Shown here: positions 7,490 to 12,291 of the stretch, piece by piece | Position numbering within the stretch: position 1 is the stretch's first letter | Layout: each line of letters opens with the position of its first letter | Assembly: GCA_004552615.1 (NCBI GenBank) | Contig: SFNZ01000043.1 | Coordinates: forward strand, 1 to 14,513 | Reading direction: 5' to 3' | DNA length: 14,513 nt | Source of the DNA: Bacteroidales bacterium | GTDB lineage: Bacteria > Bacteroidota > Bacteroidia > Bacteroidales > UBA932 | Translations under genes and position numbers: made by a program | Notes under the pieces: generated by a model | The model's database searches: none | Told to the model about the DNA's origin: nothing | The model's input: the letters and a program-made list of their open reading frames with translations, nothing else

Positions 7490-7741
7490 CTACTTCTGTC
7501 TGCTCTTGTATCTCTGATAGAATTTGTCAACACGTCCGGCGGTATCGACAAGCTTGACTTTGCCTGTGTAGAACGGATGGGAGGTGTTGGAAATCTCGAC
7601 TTTCACAACCGGGTACTCAACGCCGTCAACCACGAGCGTGTCCTTTGTGGTAGCGCATGAGCGTGTGATGAACACTGTGTCATTTGACATATCCTTGAAA
7701 GCTACAAGGCGGTAACTTTCGGGATGAATTCCTTTTTTCAT
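7490..7741 (-). CDS. rpmE2: Ribosomal protein bL31, type B (zinc-independent form)
   Basis: An 83-residue protein with a bL31 type B sequence: MKKGIHPESYRLVAFKD at the N-terminus, a central insertion (TTKDTLVVDGVEYPVVKVEI) typical of the longer type B form, then SNTSHPFYTGK and VDKFYQRYK. It binds the 50S central protuberance and helps bridge to the 30S head. The zinc-binding cysteines of the A type are absent; only C29 remains. In many bacteria the B paralogue replaces the zinc form under zinc shortage, but in Bacteroidota it is often the only or main L31, and no Zur-like operator is obvious here. It has its own promoter at 7777-7808 and a terminator downstream, so it is a small independent transcription unit. 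Confidence 0.97.
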   Translation of the reverse strand: MKKGIHPESYRLVAFKDMSNDTVFITRSCATTKDTLVVDGVEYPVVKVEISNTSHPFYTGKVKLVDTAGRVDKFYQRYKSRQK

Positions 7742-7776
7742 TTTCTTAAAAATTTATTGGTTTCAAAATTGGAACG

Positions 7777-7808
7777 CAAATTTATGCACTTTCTTCCTAA
7801 CTTCCAAA
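7777..7808 (-). promoter_or_regulatory. Promoter of rpmE2 (TTTG-N20-TAAATTTG)
   Basis: Read on the minus strand, TTTG (7808-7805) is followed after 20 bases by TAAATTTG (7784-7777). This is a close match to the Bacteroidota sigma-ABfr consensus TTTG-N19/21-TAnnTTTG. It lies 36 bases before the rpmE2 ATG, within the 78-bp gap after the DUF1343 stop. Confidence 0.82.
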
Positions 7809-7819
7809 CATTTTCCGAA

Positions 7820-8884
7820 TTATTTGATCCGGAACGGGGCATCGTCATAGAGAGTGAACCGCTTCGCCTTGCGTATCCATTTCTGTTCCTCCAGTTTAAC
7901 GTGCTCCTTGGCATCCTGGAAGGAAATCTCCCCTTTCAGATACGACTCCAAGGCCGCGTCGGAAAGTTTCTTCCGGAAGCCGTCCGAAAGTTCGAACTGC
8001 GGATATGTGTCACGGAAATACCTGATCAGCTGCAGGGTATGGAGCAGGGAATGGTACTGCGCCCCGGGCTTGAGCATTATCTGATAACCGTAGCACAACT
8101 GGCCGCTGTATTGTCCCGCCGAAGGCTTGAACGAGCACGGGCGCATCAGCACACCCTCCTGCACAGGAAGCCTGTCATAAGGCCCGTGGGTGATGAACGG
8201 AGCGCCGAAATACTCGTAAGGGCGTGCGGTTCCGATGCCCGGGGTAATGTTGGTGTTGTTCCAGAGTCCCCCGCCGCTGTACATGTAGCAGGTGAACATT
8301 CCCGGGATGTCCGATGCAGGGGCAATGGTCCACGGGAGGATGTCCTTGTTGTAGTCGGAGGCCATGGCCGAAATCACGTGAAGCGGATACCTGGCACCTA
8401 TCTCGGCATAGAAAAGGTTGCACAATTCACCGAGCGTAAGTCCGTGACGGTGAGCCACTCTCGGCACGAAGGCCTCGCATTCGTCCTCAGGCGCGGAGCC
8501 CTCCACCACCCTGCCTGCCGGATTCAGATGATCCACTATATAGAGGGCGGGAGGTTCGTCCAGGACGGTCAGCAGCATCATCAGCCGCATCACGTCCTTG
8601 GTGTAGTTGAAATATCTCACTCCGACATCCTGGATCTCCACCACCACGGCATTCAATCCCCTGAGGGAGTCCGAGTCGAAATGTATATGGTTCGTGCCCG
8701 GAGTAAGCTCGGCATCCTCGGGGCGGAAAAGCCTTTCGAGATTGCCCCTCTCCTTGAATATCTGCCACATGTACCTGTCCCCGCTGGTATCCCAGCAGTT
8801 CTGGGTGCAGAAACATCCCACCTTGCCGTCCACGAGCGCCTTGTCTAGCTGGTCCTCCAGCCTGGTCGTCCTGAATGAAAACAT
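7820..8884 (-). CDS. DUF1343-family protein, divergent NamZ-like (exo-beta-N-acetylmuramidase fold)
   Basis: A 354-residue member of DUF1343, the family of NamZ enzymes (GH171) that release N-acetylmuramic acid from the non-reducing end of peptidoglycan fragments. Recognisable blocks: GKVGCFCTQNCWD (20-32), VVEIQDVGVRYFNY (81-94), ALYIVDHLNPAG (113-124), HGLTLGELCNLFYAEIG (147-163), LPWTIAPASDIPG (183-195) and GTARPYEYFGAPFI (218-231). It is shorter than typical members (about 400) and has no signal peptide, so it would act in the cytoplasm. Several usually conserved spots differ: the SPEHG motif reads RPEDA (54-58), and the usual EGTN-S-GRGT reads NNTNITPGIGT (209-219). It is 2 bp downstream of glmM and so cotranscribed. 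Activity on muramyl sugars is therefore plausible but not secure. Confidence 0.85.
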   Translation of the reverse strand: MFSFRTTRLEDQLDKALVDGKVGCFCTQNCWDTSGDRYMWQIFKERGNLERLFRPEDAELTPGTNHIHFDSDSLRGLNAVVVEIQDVGVRYFNYTKDVMRLMMLLTVLDEPPALYIVDHLNPAGRVVEGSAPEDECEAFVPRVAHRHGLTLGELCNLFYAEIGARYPLHVISAMASDYNKDILPWTIAPASDIPGMFTCYMYSGGGLWNNTNITPGIGTARPYEYFGAPFITHGPYDRLPVQEGVLMRPCSFKPSAGQYSGQLCYGYQIMLKPGAQYHSLLHTLQLIRYFRDTYPQFELSDGFRKKLSDAALESYLKGEISFQDAKEHVKLEEQKWIRKAKRFTLYDDAPFRIK

Positions 8885-8886
8885 GC

Positions 8887-10305
8887 TCAGCTCTTTATGA
8901 TGTCCTCAGCCACCTTCCTGACTTCCTCACCGAGAGCCACTGCACGCTCTTCTGTCGGGGCCTCGGAATAGATTCGGATGATAGGCTCCGTATTTGACCT
9001 GCGGAGATGAACCCATTCGCGGCGGGCTTCGAAACTTATCTTGACTCCGTCCAATGTATTCACGTCTTCTGCGGCATAAATCTCTTTCAGCCGGTTCAGA
9101 ATCTTGTCTATCAATGACTTGTCAGAAAGTTCAATCCTGTTCTTGGCAATATGGTACTCCGGATAGGTCTTCTTGAGTCCTGAGACCGTCATGCCCTTGT
9201 GAGCGAGATTGGACAGGAAAAGGGCCACGCCTACCATAGCGTCACGTCCTGCATGAATGGCCGGATAAATGACTCCTCCATTGCCCTCGCCGCCGATGAT
9301 GGCGTCCTTCTCGTGCATGAGCATAGTGACATTGACCTCGCCCACTGCAGATGCGTAATAATGTCCGCCGTGGCTTTCCGTCACATCCCTCAAGGCCCTG
9401 GAAGACGAGAGGTTGGAAACAGTCACGAGATTCTTCTCGCCTGCCGCCTCTGCTCTTGAGAGCAGGTAGTCGGCAACGCTCACGAGGGTGTATTCCTCCA
9501 CGAACGGCTTGCCGTCCTCGCAGATGAATGCGAGCCTGTCCACGTCAGGGTCAACAGAGATTCCGAGGTCAGCCTTCTCGCGCACCACGGTGGCGCTCAG
9601 TTCCTCGAGATTCTTCGGAAGCGGCTCCGGATTGTGGGCGAATTCCCCGTCAGGATTGCAGTTCAGTTCGATGCACCTGACTCCGAGGCGTTCGAGAAGA
9701 CGTGGCATTATGATTCCTCCGACTGAATTGACCGCATCGAGAACGACTGTGAATCCGGCTTTCCTGACCGCTTCCACATCCACTGCAGGAAGAGCGAGAA
9801 CCTCGTCCAAATGCCTGTCAGTGAAGTCCTCGTCCACTATTGTACCCATTCCGTCCACGTCACTGAAATCGAAATCGCCGGCTTCGGCACAATCCAGGAC
9901 GGCCTGCCCCTCGGCTGCAGTCAGGAACTCTCCCTTCTCATTGAGGAGTTTCAATGCATTCCACTGGCGCGGGTTGTGCGAAGCTGTCAGGATGATTCCT
10001 CCGTCGGCCCCAGACAGTATCACGGCCATCTCGGTAGTGGGAGTGGAGGCGAAACCGGCCCTGATCACGTCCACGCCGCAGGCTATGAGCGTTCCGCAGA
10101 CGATGTTCTCGACCATCTCCCCGGAGATTCTTGCGTCCCTTCCCACCACTACGGTGTATCTTTCACCTTCCGGCTTCGGCCGGCGTTCCTTGAGCTTGGC
10201 GCAATATGCGTATGTGAATTTGACAATGTCAACAGGGGTGAGAGCATCTCCCGGGCGTCCCCCAATGGTTCCGCGTATTCCGGATATGGATTTTATCAGT
10301 GTCAT
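8887..10305 (-). CDS. glmM: Phosphoglucosamine mutase GlmM
   Basis: A 472-residue alpha-D-phosphohexomutase that would interconvert glucosamine-6-phosphate and glucosamine-1-phosphate on the way to UDP-GlcNAc for peptidoglycan and lipopolysaccharide. All four active-site elements are present: the phosphoserine loop TASHNP (107-112, Ser109), the metal loop DPDVDR (252-257), the sugar-binding GEGNGG (339-344) and the phosphate-binding loop RRSNTEP (435-441). The N-terminus LIKSISGIRGTIGG is the Bacteroidota GlmM form; phosphomannomutase or phosphoglucomutase activity is the alternative. I chose ATG 10305, where homology begins. An in-frame ATG at 10332 overlaps the SGNH stop as ATGA and would add nine residues, an equally reasonable, coupled start. 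It sits 23 bp after the SGNH gene and 2 bp before the DUF1343 gene, the middle of a three-gene operon. Confidence 0.93.
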   Translation of the reverse strand: MTLIKSISGIRGTIGGRPGDALTPVDIVKFTYAYCAKLKERRPKPEGERYTVVVGRDARISGEMVENIVCGTLIACGVDVIRAGFASTPTTEMAVILSGADGGIILTASHNPRQWNALKLLNEKGEFLTAAEGQAVLDCAEAGDFDFSDVDGMGTIVDEDFTDRHLDEVLALPAVDVEAVRKAGFTVVLDAVNSVGGIIMPRLLERLGVRCIELNCNPDGEFAHNPEPLPKNLEELSATVVREKADLGISVDPDVDRLAFICEDGKPFVEEYTLVSVADYLLSRAEAAGEKNLVTVSNLSSSRALRDVTESHGGHYYASAVGEVNVTMLMHEKDAIIGGEGNGGVIYPAIHAGRDAMVGVALFLSNLAHKGMTVSGLKKTYPEYHIAKNRIELSDKSLIDKILNRLKEIYAAEDVNTLDGVKISFEARREWVHLRRSNTEPIIRIYSEAPTEERAVALGEEVRKVAEDIIKS

Positions 10306-10328
10306 GGTTATCTGTACTTTAGGGTTAT

Positions 10329-10991
10329 TCATTTCAATATTTCCAGAAGGCATTCCTCCATTATCTTGTAGCCTTCGAGATTCGGGTGGACTGAATCCTT
10401 CGAATATTTCTCCGGCATCCGGCCGTTCTCGTCAGCGAAAAGAGAATGGTAGTCAGCAAATGCGATATGGTTCTCTTCGGCATAGGCTTTCAGCAGGGAA
10501 TTGAACTCGGAAACTTTCTCAAGGGCGTCTGTGACGGCAGGCCTCCAGCCTATCTTGTACGAAGGCAATAGCGAGCAGAGTACCGGCCTGATCTTGTTGG
10601 CCCGGGCAATGTCGCACATCGCCTTGATGTTCTCCACGGCATGCCGTACATCAGGGGCACATCCTTCATTGAGGGCAATGTCATTGATTCCGGCGAGAAT
10701 TACCACATATTTCGGCTTGAGGCTGACCACGTCCTCGCGCATCCTGCACAGGATCTGGGTAGTGGTCTGGCCGCTGATTCCGCGTCCGACGAGATTGTTG
10801 CCGGAGAAGAAAGCGGGATCCTGTCCCGGCCATGCATCCGTGATGGAATCGCCGAAGAGGACAGCCTTCGGAGCTGTCGTCACTGCGGCATTGGCCTCGG
10901 AGTATCTTGAATAATTCGCCCAATCGTTGTTCTGGGCATTGACGGCCAGCGGCATGGCAGCCAGCAGAATCGCAATCAGTCTATGATTCAT
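10329..10991 (-). CDS. Exported SGNH/GDSL-family hydrolase
   Basis: A 220-residue protein with a cleavable signal peptide (hydrophobic core ~5-17, likely cleavage after NAQ at residue 20), hence periplasmic or secreted. The four SGNH blocks are intact: GDSIT with nucleophile Ser49 (47-51), the glycine block GRGISGQTT (69-77), GIND with Asn103 (101-104) and the dyad DSVHPN with Asp199 and His202. The size and motif spacing fit the GDSL lipase/acylhydrolase clan that includes carbohydrate O-acetylesterases and lysophospholipase-like enzymes; the acyl substrate cannot be told from sequence. It is the first gene of a unit with glmM and a DUF1343 protein, which makes deacetylation of envelope or wall glycans an attractive but unproven idea. 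Its start is followed directly by the signal peptide, and a candidate promoter lies about 80 bases upstream. Confidence 0.92.
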   Translation of the reverse strand: MNHRLIAILLAAMPLAVNAQNNDWANYSRYSEANAAVTTAPKAVLFGDSITDAWPGQDPAFFSGNNLVGRGISGQTTTQILCRMREDVVSLKPKYVVILAGINDIALNEGCAPDVRHAVENIKAMCDIARANKIRPVLCSLLPSYKIGWRPAVTDALEKVSEFNSLLKAYAEENHIAFADYHSLFADENGRMPEKYSKDSVHPNLEGYKIMEECLLEILK

Positions 10992-11072
10992 AATTTTAAT
11001 TCTTTATACAGATATCTCGGCTTCGCAGTTCGTGCTACGGTCGATATGACGGGCATTACAGTCAGTTGTCAG

Positions 11073-11104
11073 CGAAATTAACACTTTGGCGAGAGAATGA
11101 CAAA
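11073..11104 (-). promoter_or_regulatory. Candidate promoter of the SGNH-glmM-DUF1343 operon
   Basis: On the minus strand TTTG (11104-11101) is followed after exactly 20 bases by TAATTTCG (11080-11073), one base off the TAnnTTTG box. It would give a leader of roughly 75 bases before the ATG at 10991. No better match is seen nearer the gene. Confidence 0.45.
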
Positions 11105-11114
11105 TTATTTTGCG

Positions 11115-11122
11115 TACATTTG
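11115..11122 (+). promoter_or_regulatory. Candidate -7 element for the DUF486 gene
   Basis: TACATTTG followed by C matches TAnnTTTG and lies 31 bases before the DUF486 ATG at 11154. No TTTG is found 19-21 bases upstream, only one at 11085-11088, 26 bases away. It supports the 11154 start over the in-frame ATG at 11097, which precedes this box. Confidence 0.5.
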
Positions 11123-11153
11123 CACCCCGATTAAGGAACATGATATATTTTTT

Positions 11154-11522
11154 ATGAAAGCATTTTGGACAGTTCTGCTTCTTCTGACATCGAATGTATT
11201 CATGACATTCGCATGGTACGGTCATCTGAAGCTTCAGGACATGAAAATATCGACCGGCTGGCCGGTAATTCTGGTCATATTGTTCTCCTGGGGACTTGCA
11301 TTCTTCGAGTATTGCGCCCAGGTTCCGGCAAACAGGATAGGTTTCAACGGCAACGGAGGTCCGTTCTCGATAATGCAGCTGAAAGTCATCCAGGAGGCTG
11401 TATCCCTGACGGTGTTCACCATCATCGTGACTTTCATGTTCAAGGGCGAATCGCTGCAGTGGAACCACGTGGCAGCGTTCATCTGTCTGATTCTGGCCGT
11501 ATTTTTCGTATTTCTCAAGTAA
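11154..11522 (+). CDS. DUF486 (DMT-superfamily-like) small membrane protein
   Basis: A 122-residue inner-membrane protein with four hydrophobic helices at about residues 4-22, 35-54, 80-97 and 104-121, close to the usual size of DUF486. The family block is clear: GWPVILVILFSWGLAFFEYC (35-54) followed by AQVPANRIGF (55-64), then GPFSIMQLKVIQEAVSL (69-85). DUF486 is classed with drug/metabolite-transporter-like proteins, and such four-helix units would need to dimerise; no substrate is known. The start is set by the family N-terminus MKAFWTVLLLLTSN and an upstream promoter box. The gene stands alone, divergent from the SGNH operon, with tRNA-Glu 111 bp downstream. No clear terminator follows it. 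Confidence 0.92.
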   Translation: MKAFWTVLLLLTSNVFMTFAWYGHLKLQDMKISTGWPVILVILFSWGLAFFEYCAQVPANRIGFNGNGGPFSIMQLKVIQEAVSLTVFTIIVTFMFKGESLQWNHVAAFICLILAVFFVFLK

Positions 11523-11582
11523 TTGAATTTCAATGATATTCCAGAAAATCTGTCAAAAAGTTCCAAAAAAGAGCAAGAAAAA

Positions 11583-11613
11583 TTTGTATTCCCGGAAAAT
11601 TTGCCTAACTTTG
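11583..11613 (+). promoter_or_regulatory. Promoter of tRNA-Glu (TTTG-N19-TAACTTTG)
   Basis: TTTG at 11583-11586 and TAACTTTG at 11606-11613 are separated by 19 bases, an essentially perfect Bacteroidota primary promoter. The mature tRNA begins 20 bases after the -7 box. Confidence 0.88.
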
Positions 11614-11633
11614 CAATCCTGAATGACAAAAAT

Positions 11634-11705
11634 GCTGGGTTCGTATAACGGTTAGTACCCAAGATTCTCAATCTTGTAATAGGAGTTCGATTCTCCTACC
11701 CAGTA
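11634..11705 (+). tRNA. tRNA-Glu (anticodon CUC)
   Basis: A 72-base cloverleaf without encoded CCA. Acceptor arm 11634-11640 pairs with 11698-11704, ending in a G-U pair at 1-72, with discriminator A at 11705. The D arm spans 11643-11658 with a 3-bp stem (GTA/TAC) and the GG dinucleotide in the loop. The anticodon arm spans 11660-11676 (CAAGA/TCTTG) with loop TTCTCAA, giving anticodon CTC at 11667-11669, which reads GAG. A 4-base variable loop precedes the T arm 11681-11697 (AGGAG/CTCCT, loop TTCGATT). It is a single tRNA unit with its own promoter and terminator. Confidence 0.95.
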
Positions 11706-11719
11706 CCGAAACAAACTCA

Positions 11720-11752
11720 CCAACGGATTGAAATTCAATCCGTTGGTTTTTT
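11720..11752 (+). terminator. Intrinsic terminator of the tRNA-Glu unit
   Basis: An 11-bp perfect stem (11720-11730 with 11736-11746, beginning CCAACGGATTG) with a 5-base loop is followed directly by six T. It begins 15 bases after the tRNA. Confidence 0.92.
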
Positions 11753-11802
11753 ATACTGACTATCCGGGGATAATTGACCAAAGATCTTCACTTTCCTGCA
11801 AT

Positions 11803-11945
11803 TCATCGCGCGAGCAAATCACCGTTTTACGCCACATAACTGCATTTTAATCGCGCGATGGCACTAATTTGATGTCATCTGACAATTTTCAAAAAATTCT
11901 ATCGTTGATTATCAATGAGTTACGATTTTACTACTCGCGCGATGA
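11803..11945. repeat. Cluster of three TCGCGCGA palindromes
   Basis: The self-complementary octamer TCGCGCGA occurs at 11806-11813, 11851-11858 and 11935-11942 within AT-rich DNA. The first and third copies extend to a 12-bp inverted repeat (11803-11814 TCATCGCGCGAG with 11934-11945), while the second and third share ten bases in direct orientation. Such sites could bind a dimeric protein or mark ends of a small element; no function is assigned. Confidence 0.65.
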
Positions 11946-11977
11946 TTTGCACGAAGCCAATCCAAAAGCAAGCGGAG

Positions 11978-12150
11978 CAGCCCTTGGGCTGAACTGCGTA
12001 GCTTCCTTTGAGCAGCCGGCCGGCGTATTTGCCGGCTGCGCTCCTGTGGGGGCCGAACCGTCTCGCGGAGCTCGACCCCACCATTCGCTGCGCTCATGGT
12101 TCCCCCTCTTACGGTGCCGAGGGTGGCACGGGTTCGGCCCCCACAGGAGC
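11978..12150. repeat. GC-rich multi-hairpin palindromic island (MITE/REP-like or structured RNA)
   Basis: A run of nested inverted repeats. Hairpin 1 is CAGCCC/GGGCTG at 11978-11991. Hairpin 2 is GCAGCCGGC/GCCGGCTGC (12012-12020 with 12031-12039, 10-base loop). A perfect 20-bp stem (12040-12059 with 12131-12150, beginning GCTCCTGTGGGGG) then closes a 71-base interior holding two further hairpins, ACCAT/ATGGT (12080-12084 with 12096-12100) and GTGCC/GGCAC (12114-12118 with 12125-12129). The island is clearly more GC-rich than its flanks. No transposase, no target-site duplication that I could find, and no promoter reading into it. Nature uncertain. Confidence 0.65.
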
Positions 12151-12204
12151 ACCGCCGACACCCTGCCAGATTCGCTCCCGAAGACAAATAAACCTTCCCA
12201 TCCC

Positions 12205-12234
12205 TTGAGTCCTCGAAAAAAATAATTATTTTTG
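12205..12234 (+). promoter_or_regulatory. Promoter of the Porin_10-type gene (TTG-N19-TATTTTTG)
   Basis: TTG at 12205-12207 and TATTTTTG at 12227-12234 are 19 bases apart, a good Bacteroidota promoter. Transcription would begin near 12241, giving a leader of about 50 bases before the ATG at 12292. Confidence 0.8.
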
Positions 12235-12291
12235 TAAGTTACATAAGTTCCACCCTTTGGAAAGGCGCGAAACTTGAATTACAGCTGATAG

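Larger units (their letters stand above)
11753..12291. other. Gene-free stretch between tRNA-Glu unit and porin gene
   Basis: About 540 bases without a credible gene. The left part (11753-11960) is AT-rich and carries three copies of the octamer TCGCGCGA; the middle (about 11970-12180) is a GC-rich palindromic island; the right part holds the porin promoter and leader. Frames of 60-118 codons cross the island on both strands, but they share no recognisable family, and several overlap each other in different frames, as expected of a GC-rich structured repeat. Confidence 0.7.

Noticed and set aside
7724..8848. Long open frame of 374 codons on the + strand
   Set aside because: It lies antisense to the DUF1343 gene and the rpmE2 promoter; the minus-strand frame has clear family motifs, while this one has none.
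9488..10504. Open frame of 338 codons on the + strand
   Set aside because: Antisense to glmM and the SGNH gene; composition is Ser/Thr/Pro/Arg-rich as expected for a shadow frame of GC-rich genes.
11869..12225. Open frame of 118 codons on the + strand and shorter minus-strand frames across the palindromic island
   Set aside because: No recognisable family, crosses several hairpins, low-complexity Pro/Ser/Arg composition; more likely noise within a structured repeat.
11634..12291. tRNA-Glu as an integration site of a mobile island
   Set aside because: I found no second copy of the tRNA 3' end downstream, no integrase and no phage or plasmid genes in the window.
11753..12291. CRISPR array
   Set aside because: The repeated octamer has irregular spacing (45 and 84 bases) and the copies are only 8-12 bp, unlike CRISPR repeats and spacers.
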